64,000 nt of DNA, from NCBI RefSeq assembly GCF_029714185.1, contig NZ_CP121671.1, positions 3,348,001 through 3,412,000 on the forward strand. The letters run 5' to 3'. Every line of letters begins with the position of its first letter. Position 1 is the first letter of the stretch. The translations under genes were made by a program, and so were the position numbers. Positions 16,627-26,227 of this stretch are shown here, piece by piece. A model generated the notes under the pieces. The model was given only the letters and a program-made list of their open reading frames with translations, did no database searches and was not told the origin of the DNA. The DNA is from Halobacillus naozhouensis (GTDB lineage: Bacteria; Bacillota; Bacilli; Bacillales; Halobacillaceae).

Positions 16627-17571
16627 TTATGGTACGCGTATTTTATCTACGGGAAGCCCCAATCCCTCAGCACCTCTTTCTGAAACTTTGAGGTGTAGAC
16701 TATATCTATGAAGCAGGTCCATCCCGATACGCGCTCGGCGGACACGTTCCTTAGACAGTGCGATAGAGGTATCCTCAATATGGGTGCCCGATGGATAAAT
16801 GTTCGGTGCATTTCGCAAACCAAATTTAATGTACACCGGGGCCGCCACACGGATGATTTCCGGAATTTCGTAATGTCTGATAAAACCGCCGATATCATCT
16901 GGGACTTCTACGTAAATATCAAGCGGAATATCTACAACTTGCCTGATGGCTGAGAGTCGAGCAAGCGTCAGGTCAGTCGGTACATTAAAGGTATTGGCCC
17001 CATGATTCTCCATCATGTGAATCGATATCGGGTTGGACTGCCCCATTTGTACAGAGACTTTGACAACCAAATCATGTGGCAGTTCCCCTGACTTCTTAAA
17101 TTCATTGACTAACCATAACAGTCCCTCATCAGCAACTAAAATGCTGCGGATTCCCAGGTCGCACGCACGCTTGACATCCTCTAGGGAATACACAAGCTGA
17201 TCCATTCCCTGGACACGATGTCCTGCTATTTTTCCTCCACCTGTCCATTGCATGGCAGTGACATCCCAGCTTCCTCGTGGACCAACGAACAAACTAACCT
17301 CAAGCTGTTCCTTTCTGCCTAAATCGGCCATTTCCTTCAGTTCTTCATCCGTTAATAGCATAATGCCGCTTCCCTGGGATATACGATGGATGGAAAGATC
17401 ATACTTACTACAAGCCTCAAGGACCGCTTCAAATGACCTTGGCCCTTCAACACTTGGAATTTCTACACGATATTGCGCACCATCGGGAAACGTTTTTGCC
17501 GAACTTGGCAAGTCATAGGCATCCGAATCCGGAAAACCTAATTCTTTTAATTTACGTCTCGTTTGCTCCAT
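16627..17571 (-). CDS. Peptidase U32-like TIM-barrel protein of unknown function
   Basis: 314 aa, AAGGGAGGG before ATG 17571. I see a TIM-barrel-like pattern: VLEACSKYDLSIHRISQGSG, LEVSLFVGPRGSWDVTA, VKRACDLGIRSILVADEGLL, VKVSVQMGQSNPISIHMM, ENHGANTFNVPTDLTLARLS, and PLDIYVEVPDDIGGF. ANTFNVPTDLTLARL recalls U32 proteins, but I see none of the Cys iron-sulfur ligands of that family. The gene follows the LarA-like gene by 18 bases, so the two are probably cotranslated and act together. Function unknown; could act as a lyase or isomerase on a small acid. Confidence 0.6.
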   Translation of the reverse strand: MEQTRRKLKELGFPDSDAYDLPSSAKTFPDGAQYRVEIPSVEGPRSFEAVLEACSKYDLSIHRISQGSGIMLLTDEELKEMADLGRKEQLEVSLFVGPRGSWDVTAMQWTGGGKIAGHRVQGMDQLVYSLEDVKRACDLGIRSILVADEGLLWLVNEFKKSGELPHDLVVKVSVQMGQSNPISIHMMENHGANTFNVPTDLTLARLSAIRQVVDIPLDIYVEVPDDIGGFIRHYEIPEIIRVAAPVYIKFGLRNAPNIYPSGTHIEDTSIALSKERVRRARIGMDLLHRYSLHLKVSERGAEGLGLPVDKIRVP

Positions 17572-17589
17572 AGTTACAAAACCCTCCCT

Positions 17590-18864
17590 TTACTTGATAT
17601 AGCTTTTCTCAAGCCATGAAAAATCAGGATCGTCAGGCCTCGTTAACATTTCTAGGTCATCCCGACCCTCCGTTTCTGGAAGCATACTTTCTGATATCCA
17701 TATGTCCTTAATGTCAAGGGTGTTGCGAATCCGAATCATTCTGACCTCACTTAGGTCGAGCGCGTTGCACGTTTTAATGGCTGCTTTCACAGCAAGTTCC
17801 TCCGTTTGGAGAAACATAGGAACTTTTACAGTTCCCACGACTGTACTAGTCAATGCGTTGGCGTATCCTTGCGCGAAATCAATACTATCAAATACTCTCT
17901 TTGTTGTGATATCTGCCAGACCAATGCCATTGGCGTTACCATGAGTTTTCTCTGTTAACCCAAGAACGACAATCCGTTTCGCATCAAGGCCCCCGCTAGC
18001 ATAGGGGGTGGCGTAGTTCCCGGTAATATTAGGGTCCATACCGTCGCCCGAAATATCTTTTCCCAGCTCATCAACTACTAGAACATCTGCTGTATCAAAC
18101 AAGATTCTCGGCATAAGACGCTTCGCTTCAAGCAGTAGCTCGGGCTCAACTTCAAACATTTTATCTGCCGGGACTACAATAATTTTGGCAGGACGATCAT
18201 AGGCATTTTCGATCGTGCCCAGCCCAAAGATAACCGGTGTTTTATCCATGACGATCTTGGCCATCTCGGGCACGTGATCCGCCATATACTTAAAACCATA
18301 GGAATGTGCAGCCTCTGCCCCCCTTTGCTTCCCAAGTCCAATGGTAATCATCTTCATCAGACCGCTTTCAATCGGCCCCCGAAAAGCCGTATGCGGCTTA
18401 ATTCGGTTAATTACAATGACTTTATCGGCCTGGTATGCGTTTTTATCCGTGAAGATGGGGAGTCCATTGGGCAGACTCCCTACCTCCACAACATCCATAC
18501 TGGACTTTATCGGCGATCCAACAAATTCTTCGGTCACTCCTAACTGCTCAAGGACCTTGATCTGGCCTTCAGCTGTTGCACCGCCGTGACTCCCCATTGC
18601 CGGTACTACAAAAGGGACGCCGCCCGCTGATTTAACCGCCCGGGCGACCTCTCGTACCAGGATGGGGAGATCGGCTACCCCCCTGCTCCCTACAGCCAAC
18701 GCAACCTGATCCCTTTCTGAAATGGATGACAGCACGCCGGACTCCCGGATTTGTTCCCTTACTTCCTCTGAGACATCAGGGATTTCCGTGTCATTAAACC
18801 TTTGCCTCACCTTTGCCATTCGAGGAATTGGTGTATCTCGCACCAACCTGTTTACAGTTTCCAT
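17590..18864 (-). CDS. LarA-like protein (DUF2088), second nickel-pincer enzyme candidate
   Basis: 424 aa, AAGGAGG before ATG 18864. It is distant from the first LarA but keeps the domain layout: AVGSRGVADLPILV, VPAMGSHGGATAEGQ (His in the GTHR-like position), VINRIKPHTAFRGPIESGLM, MITIGLGKQRGAEAAHSYGF (candidate Lys and His). The ITRPTP motif of classical LarA is not present. LarA homologues of this subgroup are known to act on varied 2-hydroxy acids. It is flanked by a TRAP binding protein and the U32-like gene, within the transporter unit. Substrate unknown; nickel-pincer dependence is inferred from the family. Confidence 0.78.
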   Translation of the reverse strand: METVNRLVRDTPIPRMAKVRQRFNDTEIPDVSEEVREQIRESGVLSSISERDQVALAVGSRGVADLPILVREVARAVKSAGGVPFVVPAMGSHGGATAEGQIKVLEQLGVTEEFVGSPIKSSMDVVEVGSLPNGLPIFTDKNAYQADKVIVINRIKPHTAFRGPIESGLMKMITIGLGKQRGAEAAHSYGFKYMADHVPEMAKIVMDKTPVIFGLGTIENAYDRPAKIIVVPADKMFEVEPELLLEAKRLMPRILFDTADVLVVDELGKDISGDGMDPNITGNYATPYASGGLDAKRIVVLGLTEKTHGNANGIGLADITTKRVFDSIDFAQGYANALTSTVVGTVKVPMFLQTEELAVKAAIKTCNALDLSEVRMIRIRNTLDIKDIWISESMLPETEGRDDLEMLTRPDDPDFSWLEKSYIK

Positions 18865-18878
18865 GGAAACCTCCTTGT

Positions 18879-19922
18879 TTAGTTTTCGCCGCGCATTTTC
18901 TTCAGCTGTTCATTCATTTGCTGATACAGGTCTTCACCGTATTTCTTAGAATATTTGTCAATAACCGGCTGAATCAGTTCTTTGATTTTTTCTTTCTCTT
19001 TCTGAGAAAACTCGTTCACCTTTATACCTTCTGCTTTTAATTCTTCAAGCGCTTCTTCGTTTGCCTTCCGGTTCGCCTTTCTCTGATATTCACCTGCTTC
19101 AATTGCTGCTTCCTTAATGATTTTCTGCTCTTCTTCCGAAAGATCGTCCCATGTCATCTTACTGATCAAAAAGACGAATGGCGTATAAACATGTTTCGTT
19201 AAGCTGAGGTAATCCTGCACTTCGTAGAATTTGTTTGACAAAATCGTTGCCAGTGGGTTTTCCTGCCCATCAATCGTTTGCCCTTCAAGTGCTGTAAAAA
19301 CTTCGGAAAAAGGCATCGGTGTTGGATTCGCACCGAGCTTTTTAAAGACATCTAAATGAACTTCATTTTGCATGGTTCGGATTTTTAATCCTTCAAAGTC
19401 TTCTACGCTATCCACGGGATGGACACTATTCGTCAAGTTTCTAAAGCCATTCTCCCAGTAAGCTAACCCGACCAGACCATGCTGTGGTAATTTATCCAGC
19501 ACCTTTTGACCCACTGGTCCGTCAAGAACAGCGTCCGCTTCTTCACCACTGTTAAATAGGAACGGAAAATCAAAAATACCAAATTGCTTAATGGTACCGA
19601 CCATTGGGGATGTAGACGGAATGGTAATATCCAGAGTACCCGCCTGAAGTCCTCCTACCATCTTTTGGTCATCACCTAATTGGGCATTATAATAGGCGTC
19701 AATTGTAATTTTACCGTCCGTTTTTTCCTCGACTATTTCTTTGAACTTAGCCAATCCCTGCCCCTCTGGATGTTCTTTCGGCAATCCGATCCCCGCGCGA
19801 AGCGTACGTTCCTGAATGCCTGTTTCACTCGAGCCGCTGGTTTCCGTGCTGCCACATGCCCCAAGTACTACCAAACAAGGAATCGCTAAACCAATCATTA
19901 GACCTTTCAGCTTTTTCTTCAT
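18879..19922 (-). CDS. dctP: TRAP transporter substrate-binding protein DctP (second copy)
   Basis: 347 aa, GGAGGGAAG before ATG 19922. Lipoprotein signal CLVVLGACGS gives a lipidated Cys at about residue 23. DctP fold motifs: GIGLPKEHPEGQGLAKF, YYNAQLGDDQKMVGGLQAG, MPFSEVFTALEGQTIDGQENP (the hallmark substrate region), and the conserved Arg in GLKIRTMQNE. It lies after the 2-hydroxyacid dehydrogenase, away from the first DctP-Q-M set, so it may give the same membrane pair a second substrate. Confidence 0.93.
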   Translation of the reverse strand: MKKKLKGLMIGLAIPCLVVLGACGSTETSGSSETGIQERTLRAGIGLPKEHPEGQGLAKFKEIVEEKTDGKITIDAYYNAQLGDDQKMVGGLQAGTLDITIPSTSPMVGTIKQFGIFDFPFLFNSGEEADAVLDGPVGQKVLDKLPQHGLVGLAYWENGFRNLTNSVHPVDSVEDFEGLKIRTMQNEVHLDVFKKLGANPTPMPFSEVFTALEGQTIDGQENPLATILSNKFYEVQDYLSLTKHVYTPFVFLISKMTWDDLSEEEQKIIKEAAIEAGEYQRKANRKANEEALEELKAEGIKVNEFSQKEKEKIKELIQPVIDKYSKKYGEDLYQQMNEQLKKMRGEN

Positions 19923-19939
19923 GTACTTCCCTCCATTTA

Positions 19940-20968
19940 TTAATTTGATAAAAGTGCGTAACGCCCGCCTCCATCATTTGATTGAAGACGTAACGTTTCT
20001 TTCACCTTTTGATTAATCAAATATTTAGGATACTGATCGTGTAAAAGGACATCCGCAACTCCCATAGCCACTTTCGAACGCATTTCTTTTTCAGCTTCCT
20101 CAGAGTACCAGGCCATGTGAGGGGTCAAAATAACTCCCTCCATTGTTAAGAATGGATGATCACGGCTAATTGGCTCTGTTTCCACGACATCTAGGGCTGC
20201 ACCTGCTATCAGGTTGTTTTCAAGCGCATCAATCAATGAAGTTTCATCGACAACCGGCCCTCTTGATGTGTTAATCAAAAAAGCATGGTCTTTCATCAAT
20301 TTGAATTCCTGATCCCCAAGTAAACCTCTTGTGCTTTCAGTGAGAGGAGCATGTACGGAAACTATATCGGATTCCCGGCATAGATCTTCCAATGAAACTA
20401 ATTTCACTCCATGTTTGGCTGCCTCCTCTTCCGGAAAATAAGGATCATACGAGAGGACATTCAACCCGAGAGCTTTAACTTTTTCGGCCAGTGCCTGAGG
20501 GATTTTCCCGAATCCTATCAAGCCGAGTGTACGCTCTCTCAATCTATGAATCGGCCTCGTCTTCTTAAAGTCCCATTGATTTTGCTTCGTTTCTTTATCT
20601 GCCATTGGAATCTTTCTAGTCCAGCTCAATAATAAAGCCAGGGCATGGTCGGAAACTTCGTCCATACAGTAGTCGGGAACATTGGTCACACAGATTCCCT
20701 TTTCTGTCGCTGCAGTCACATCAATAGTATTTACGCCAACTCCATAGCGAGCAATCACCTTACAATGCTGCAAGGATTCTATGACATTACGGCTGATAGG
20801 AGCATATTGATTAATGATCGCATCAGCGTCCTGGCAATAAGCAATTACCTCGTCTTCTGATTTGCATTGAACAGGAAGCACCTCAATTTGATCGTGTTCG
20901 AGAATGTCCATTTCATAATTTAAGCTTTCAAACTCCCAATCTGTCACCACGACTTTCCATTTACCCAT
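19940..20968 (-). CDS. D-isomer-specific 2-hydroxyacid dehydrogenase (CtBP-like)
   Basis: ATG 20968 is chosen since AAAGGAACG is upstream of it, while ATG 20989 has no ribosome site; 342 aa. NAD-binding GLIGFGKIPQALAEKV (about residue 150), catalytic Arg in INTSRGPVVDE, Glu in DVVETEPISRDHP, His in LTPHMAWYS. It lies between dctM and the second dctP, so it probably oxidises or reduces the 2-hydroxy acid imported by this TRAP system or made by the LarA enzymes. Confidence 0.88.
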   Translation of the reverse strand: MGKWKVVVTDWEFESLNYEMDILEHDQIEVLPVQCKSEDEVIAYCQDADAIINQYAPISRNVIESLQHCKVIARYGVGVNTIDVTAATEKGICVTNVPDYCMDEVSDHALALLLSWTRKIPMADKETKQNQWDFKKTRPIHRLRERTLGLIGFGKIPQALAEKVKALGLNVLSYDPYFPEEEAAKHGVKLVSLEDLCRESDIVSVHAPLTESTRGLLGDQEFKLMKDHAFLINTSRGPVVDETSLIDALENNLIAGAALDVVETEPISRDHPFLTMEGVILTPHMAWYSEEAEKEMRSKVAMGVADVLLHDQYPKYLINQKVKETLRLQSNDGGGRYALLSN

Positions 20969-21010
20969 AATAGATTTCGTTCCTTTCATTAATAAGTTAA
21001 ATTCTCCACG

Positions 21011-22291
21011 TTAAGTAAACCATCCGAGCGGAACTGTTACGATTTCTGGGAAGACAATTAGTAAAAATAGAACAGTTACATGGACCAATAGAAACGGCCA
21101 TATCCCTTTCGTCAACTCCACTATACTGATTTTACTTATTCCACAAGCCACATAGAGAACAGTGCCAACCGGCGGTGTAATTAGTCCGATACTTAGATTG
21201 ATGATCATCACAATCCCGAAATAAACAGGATCAATACTGGCCATTTCAGCGATCGGCAGCAGCACCGGGGTGAAAATCAAAATCGCTGGAGTTAAATCCA
21301 TTACACAACCAACTGCTAGTAGTAAAACAGAGATCACAATCATGAGGAGAATTTGATTATCCATAAAGGGTGATAACAAATTCGCCATATCCTGAGGCAC
21401 ATGCGCTACCGTGATTAACCAGGCAGCGACAATAGCTGCAGCGGCCACCAACATGACGACACTGGTTGTTTTAGCCGACGCAACAAACACGTTATAAAGG
21501 TCACTGATTTTTAACTCCTTATAGACGAACATCCCAATAGCCAGGGCAAAAAACACAGCTACTACAGATGCTTCTGTTGGTGTAAAAACACCTGCACGGA
21601 TTCCGCCGATAATAACAACCGGCAACGTCAGAGCCCACAAAGTCGGTTTTGTAACTTGCCAAATTTCTTTCATACTTTTTCGTTCGGGCAATTCACTTTC
21701 ATCATTTTTTCTTGAGATAAATAGCCATACTGCCCCTAATCCGCCTGCCATAAGAATTCCTGGAACGATCCCCCCCATGAATAATTGGGAAATGGAGACA
21801 CTGCCTGTTACTCCAAATAGAATCATCGGAATGCTCGGCGGGATGACGACTGCAATGATTCCCGCAGCTGCTACTAACCCTGTCGATCTATTTTTGCTAT
21901 AGCTGCGCGCCGTCATCATCGGGATAAGGATGGCACCGAGTGCAGCTGTATCTGCTACAGCCGATCCGGACAAACCGGCAAACAATACACTGGCAATAAT
22001 AGCAACATAACCGAGCCCTCCTCTAATGTGGCCGACCAATGCCATCGCAAAGTCTACAACTCTTCTGGAAATCCCTCCGGCGTTCATCAGTTCACCTGCC
22101 AGAATAAAGAAAGGAATAGCCATTAATGAAAAGCTGTTTGCTCCACTAATCAGGTTTTGGGCGACGATTTGACTATCAACCATCCCTAGCAAAAACATTA
22201 AGGCGACGGCACTTAGAATCAGCGCAAATGCGATAGGAACGCCGAGTGTCAGGGCACCAAATAGCGATCCTAAGAAGACACCTAAAGCCAT
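21011..22291 (-). CDS. dctM: TRAP transporter large permease DctM
   Basis: 426 aa with about 12 hydrophobic segments. Family motifs: IPFFILAGELMNAGGISRR, GSAVADTAALGAILIPMM, VIPPSIPMILFGVTG, GVFTPTEASVVAVF, INLSIGLITPPVGTVLY. Forms the sodium-driven ion channel part with DctQ for uptake of an organic acid. Twenty bases behind dctQ. The neighbouring enzymes suggest an aldonate or 2-hydroxy acid as cargo. Confidence 0.95.
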   Translation of the reverse strand: MALGVFLGSLFGALTLGVPIAFALILSAVALMFLLGMVDSQIVAQNLISGANSFSLMAIPFFILAGELMNAGGISRRVVDFAMALVGHIRGGLGYVAIIASVLFAGLSGSAVADTAALGAILIPMMTARSYSKNRSTGLVAAAGIIAVVIPPSIPMILFGVTGSVSISQLFMGGIVPGILMAGGLGAVWLFISRKNDESELPERKSMKEIWQVTKPTLWALTLPVVIIGGIRAGVFTPTEASVVAVFFALAIGMFVYKELKISDLYNVFVASAKTTSVVMLVAAAAIVAAWLITVAHVPQDMANLLSPFMDNQILLMIVISVLLLAVGCVMDLTPAILIFTPVLLPIAEMASIDPVYFGIVMIINLSIGLITPPVGTVLYVACGISKISIVELTKGIWPFLLVHVTVLFLLIVFPEIVTVPLGWFT

Positions 22292-22311
22292 TCATTTCAC
22301 CTTCTTTCCCA

Positions 22312-22839
22312 TTAATAGTTTTCTACTTTGTAATCCGTTTGCTCTACTTGCTCGTCCATTTGAGATGCCGGCTTGTCTTGAATCAATGCCCTCACCAGTC
22401 TCACCAGGACGATACCACCCATTGCAATACTCGCGATAATTCCAACGCCGTATACATACCCAAGCGGGATATTTGTAGCTGGAGAAAGTCGCTGCATCGT
22501 TAGCATCGTCATCGACCAGCTCCCTTTAAGGAAAAGTCCCAGCGTACCAAGAACAAGGAGATTGCTGATGATGAAAAATACTTTCTTGGCCTTTGGCGGC
22601 AAAATCTCTGTAACAATATCCATATTTAAATGCATATTATCCTTCATTGCTGCAATGGCTCCTAGGAAGACCAGCCAGACAAACAAGTAACGGGACATTT
22701 CAGAAGACCAAGTAATCCCGGAGTTAAATGCATAACGCAACACCACATTAGCAAACACCAGAACAAACATCGTTGATAAACAAATGAATATGGTAACACC
22801 TAATGTGTGATGCAGAACCTTGCCTAGTTTGTTTAACAT
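22312..22839 (-). CDS. dctQ: TRAP transporter small permease DctQ
   Basis: 175 aa with four membrane segments; family signatures FANVVLRYAFNSGITWSSEMSRYLFVW (read in two parts, with the SSEMSRYLF core) and GAIAAMKDNMHLNMDIV. Small membrane partner of DctM. Thirteen bases after dctP, AGGTGGGAT ribosome site. Confidence 0.93.
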   Translation of the reverse strand: MLNKLGKVLHHTLGVTIFICLSTMFVLVFANVVLRYAFNSGITWSSEMSRYLFVWLVFLGAIAAMKDNMHLNMDIVTEILPPKAKKVFFIISNLLVLGTLGLFLKGSWSMTMLTMQRLSPATNIPLGYVYGVGIIASIAMGGIVLVRLVRALIQDKPASQMDEQVEQTDYKVENY

Positions 22840-22852
22840 CCTTATCCCACCT

Positions 22853-23881
22853 CTATTCCGCTGCTTTTCTGATTCTCTCTACTAGATCCTTTGCCCAAGG
22901 GTATTTTTTATAGTGTTCTTCATATAAGGGTTGTACGGCTTCTTTCATCTTTTCCTTGAATTCCTTGCTTGGTGTTATAAACTCCATTCCATGCTTTTGA
23001 AGATATTTCTTATCCTCTTTGTAGCTTTCCGCAAGCAACTCCCATTCGTGATTGGCTGATTTCTTCGCAGCTTTTTCTATAATTTCCTGCTGCTCTTTAG
23101 ATAAGCTGTCCCAGAATTTACTGTTGATGATATACAGATTCGGACTGAACATGTGACGCGATTCCAGCTCATGAGTCTGTACTTCATACCACTTGGAAGC
23201 TCTTACTGTTGCGATTGGATTATCCTGACCATCAATAACTCCTTGTTCCAACGCTGAAAATACTTCTGAGATCGGCATAGGGGTCACATTAGCGCCTAAA
23301 GCTTTTCCTACATTAATATAGGAATCAATCTTCGGCATTCTTAAACGCAGGCCATCAAAATCCTCCATGCTTTCAATAGGCTGGTTACTTGAGAACATCC
23401 TAAAGCCGTTCGCACTCCAAGCTAGAGGATGAACCCCATGCTTTTCCTCAAGATTAGCCAGGAGTTCCGCTCCAATCGGACCTGTTAACACCTTTTTCAC
23501 ATGTTCAAAGTCTTCAAAGAGAAACGGCCACTCTGGAACCCCCAATTTAGGAAGGGTGTTCTGCATAATCATTCCGGGGATCCCCATCTCAATGGTTCCG
23601 TTACGAACGCCGTCATAAAATTCTTGCTCAGCGCCTAATTGGCTGTTCGGATAGATCTCCACTTTAATTTTTCCATTCGATTGTTCTTCAACAGTAGGCT
23701 TAAACACTTCTTTTAAAGCAATATTTTGCGGGTGGTCAGGTGCGAAGTAGTTGGCCACCTTGATGGTGACCTTTCCTCCTCCCGTTCCACCTGAAGCACT
23801 GTCACTTCCACATCCTGCGAGAAAAGCGGCTACAGCAACCAACGAAATGAAAACATACACCAAGCTCGATTTAAGTCTCAT
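22853..23881 (-). CDS. dctP: TRAP transporter substrate-binding protein DctP (first copy)
   Basis: 342 aa, GGAGGAGACG before ATG 23881. Lipobox AAFLAGCGSD. Motifs: NYFAPDHPQNIALKEVF, YPNSQLGAEQEFYDGVRNG, the conserved Arg in GLRLRMPKIDSY, TPMPISEVFSALEQGVIDGQ, NPIATVRASKWYEVQ. First gene of the P-Q-M set, behind a candidate IclR operator that overlaps its -10 box. Cargo is probably an aldonate or related acid. Confidence 0.94.
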   Translation of the reverse strand: MRLKSSLVYVFISLVAVAAFLAGCGSDSASGGTGGGKVTIKVANYFAPDHPQNIALKEVFKPTVEEQSNGKIKVEIYPNSQLGAEQEFYDGVRNGTIEMGIPGMIMQNTLPKLGVPEWPFLFEDFEHVKKVLTGPIGAELLANLEEKHGVHPLAWSANGFRMFSSNQPIESMEDFDGLRLRMPKIDSYINVGKALGANVTPMPISEVFSALEQGVIDGQDNPIATVRASKWYEVQTHELESRHMFSPNLYIINSKFWDSLSKEQQEIIEKAAKKSANHEWELLAESYKEDKKYLQKHGMEFITPSKEFKEKMKEAVQPLYEEHYKKYPWAKDLVERIRKAAE

Positions 23882-23906
23882 CGTCTCCTCCTCATTGTTC
23901 CATATT

Positions 23907-23923
23907 ATAAAACTAAGTTCTGT
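23907..23923 (-). promoter_or_regulatory. Candidate IclR operator/-10 box of the TRAP unit
   Basis: ATAAAACTAAGTTCTGT matches the shared palindrome at 16 of 17 positions. On the minus strand it continues into TATAAT. It lies 26-42 bases before dctP. Confidence 0.65.
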
Positions 23924-23962
23924 TATTTGGTTGCAGATAGGTCATGGATGTTCCCTAAAATA

Positions 23963-26164
23963 CTACTTCACAACACGAGATTCTGTCTTGCCCTCTACCG
24001 TAAATGGAATATCGGCATCTTCCTTAACAGCCAACGGAACTACCCCTTCAGCTGCATCCGTACATCCTATAAAGCGATTAGAAGCGGCCACTGTCTTTTG
24101 GCGTTTTTTCATTACAGATTTTCTCTGCTTGCCAAGTTCTTCCCTGTCTTCGTTCAACTCACCTTGATAGTACTCGATTTCTCCCTTATTAAATTGGTGA
24201 TGATCAAGCAATTCGATTCGTCTTGAACGAAAACGTAAATGGAGGACATCCCCCTGTTGCAAGTATAAAACTCCGCCGCCATGATAGGATTCCGGTGTCA
24301 TATGCCCGATCGCAGCTCCATAAGAGACTCCTGAATACCGGCCATCGCTAATCAGAATAGCAAGGCGTCTTAATTGGCGGTTTGCATTAATATGTTGCAT
24401 GGGTGTAAACATCTCCGGCATTCCAAAGGCCTCTGGACCTTGCCCGGCGATAATAACCGATAACTTCAAGGTTTCATCTTCCACCATACGGTCAAACAGT
24501 TGATTATAGGTTAACGGTGACGATTCAGAGTATGTGTCTGGACTATTGTATTCCCACATCTGCCGTAAGTGCTCCTGCGGGAAGGCTTTCTCGTCCCGTA
24601 ATTCACTTAATAGTTTGTCATTGAGAAGCTGCTCATTCGCTTCTTCCTCATTCTCAAAATAAAGCACGAAAGAAATCTTCTCATCAAACTGATCCAGCTG
24701 ATGTGTAGGCATTCCACTAATTTTAACGACAGCGCTTTCAAAGAAATTACCACTTAACACATCAACACCACTAAAGTTCCTTCGCGGTTGGCTTAAGATA
24801 ATAGGATTTTCTTTTACCCCATCTGCGCTCAATCCCTCTGTGTTGCTCAGTCTTTCTTTCCATGTCTGTCCAGTAACGGTCAGTGCATCGACATCCATCG
24901 GCACTCCATTTTCCATTAATTCATAAAAAAGTGTCTCCGTCCCTCTGATATCACCGGAACAACATTGCTGGGCCAAAGCGAAAATATCTCTGCCCTCGGT
25001 TAAACTGTAATTAAACAAATCAGGTATTGGATTCAGCTGATGGATTTTCTCAACATCCCATAGGCTAAATTCATATCCTGCATAAATCATCGCCCCGACA
25101 ATGTGCATCATTAAATTGGATGACCCACCACCGGAACTATGGATGCAAATCGCATTCTTCATATTAGCTCCGACTAACTCAGCAACACTGCACTCAGGAC
25201 GGTTCACAATGGAAAACAGTGATTCAATTGCTGGATTCAACTGCTCCTGGGTAGGCGGTTCTGTTAAAATTTCTAAGTTCGGATGAGCTAATCCGAGACC
25301 CGCCATCACGTCCCGTGAACTATTACCCGTCCCGTGAAAGGCACAAATCCCGCCAGCTGCATCACAAGTATTAACAGCGAGCCTTTTCTCAAAGTAATTA
25401 TGCCGCTTCGAGTTGATGATACCGCTTTCAACAGCACGAGTTAAAACACCTTGAAACTGCGTATTCGAGCTGCATTGTAAAATGTAACTTAGGGCGTCGT
25501 ACAAATCATCGGCAATATTTTGCTCCCCCATTTGTGAAGCTTTTTCCGCAACCGACTTTAGATCCTCCTGTAAATCTTGCGGGATTTCTCCACCTTTTAA
25601 CACATGTGATGGAGCAAAAGTGGCAAATACCGGCGCTTCCCCACGTAAACGGCGGACCCGATCAAGTAGTGCTAGTCCACTTAATACACCCAGCGGCTGC
25701 TTATCACACCCCTGAATAACGAAAGCACCATGATAACTATGAGCCTCCATCTGATTAACGACCATCTCAGCAATCGCATTGCGGCTCTGGAGAGAATATG
25801 ACATTCCCATATTACTTTGCGCGGTTCCATCGCATAGTACCGGTGTACTGAAGTAAAATGGAACTCCGCCTTCCTGCCAGATCTTAATGGCTGCCCTTGA
25901 GACGGTCTCCATGTCTAAAATATGGGCAGGATGGTCAGACGATCCTCCAATAATAGCTATCCTTGGTGCATTCTCATGTAGTCGATTATAAATTTCCCCT
26001 AGTGTCCAATCAGATTCTACCTCAGTGTAGCCGAGAAGCTGCTTCGCGCGATCCAGTAATCCAGCCACCGTAATCGGTTCGTTGGCTTTACCTTGGACAT
26101 TGTCTCGGTAAGGATTAACGGAATTGTTAATCCTTGGTGATTTGATTTCTCCTTTTTTTCCCAT
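23963..26164 (-). CDS. YjhG/YagF-type aldonate (D-xylonate) dehydratase, IlvD/Edd family
   Basis: ATG 26164 is preferred over ATG 26170, because GGAGGG directly abuts the latter; 733 aa. The IlvD/Edd iron-sulfur dehydratase pattern is seen: VIQGCDKQPLGVLSG (cluster Cys), VNTCDAAGGICAFHGTGNSS (second and third Cys), ICIHSSGGGSSNLMMH, LISDGRYSGVSYGAAIGH. The long form with C-terminal extension GCTDAAEGVVPLAVKEDADI fits YjhG/YagF, which convert D-xylonate to 2-keto-3-deoxy-xylonate. It feeds the aldolase and dehydratase downstream. The YjhG family is usually about 655 aa, so this copy is somewhat longer. Confidence 0.9.
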   Translation of the reverse strand: MGKKGEIKSPRINNSVNPYRDNVQGKANEPITVAGLLDRAKQLLGYTEVESDWTLGEIYNRLHENAPRIAIIGGSSDHPAHILDMETVSRAAIKIWQEGGVPFYFSTPVLCDGTAQSNMGMSYSLQSRNAIAEMVVNQMEAHSYHGAFVIQGCDKQPLGVLSGLALLDRVRRLRGEAPVFATFAPSHVLKGGEIPQDLQEDLKSVAEKASQMGEQNIADDLYDALSYILQCSSNTQFQGVLTRAVESGIINSKRHNYFEKRLAVNTCDAAGGICAFHGTGNSSRDVMAGLGLAHPNLEILTEPPTQEQLNPAIESLFSIVNRPECSVAELVGANMKNAICIHSSGGGSSNLMMHIVGAMIYAGYEFSLWDVEKIHQLNPIPDLFNYSLTEGRDIFALAQQCCSGDIRGTETLFYELMENGVPMDVDALTVTGQTWKERLSNTEGLSADGVKENPIILSQPRRNFSGVDVLSGNFFESAVVKISGMPTHQLDQFDEKISFVLYFENEEEANEQLLNDKLLSELRDEKAFPQEHLRQMWEYNSPDTYSESSPLTYNQLFDRMVEDETLKLSVIIAGQGPEAFGMPEMFTPMQHINANRQLRRLAILISDGRYSGVSYGAAIGHMTPESYHGGGVLYLQQGDVLHLRFRSRRIELLDHHQFNKGEIEYYQGELNEDREELGKQRKSVMKKRQKTVAASNRFIGCTDAAEGVVPLAVKEDADIPFTVEGKTESRVVK

Positions 26165-26227
26165 AAGCATCCCTCCGTAATGTGTTAGGTTGTCCTGCTC
26201 AATGGCGACTTCAATTTGTTTTACATT

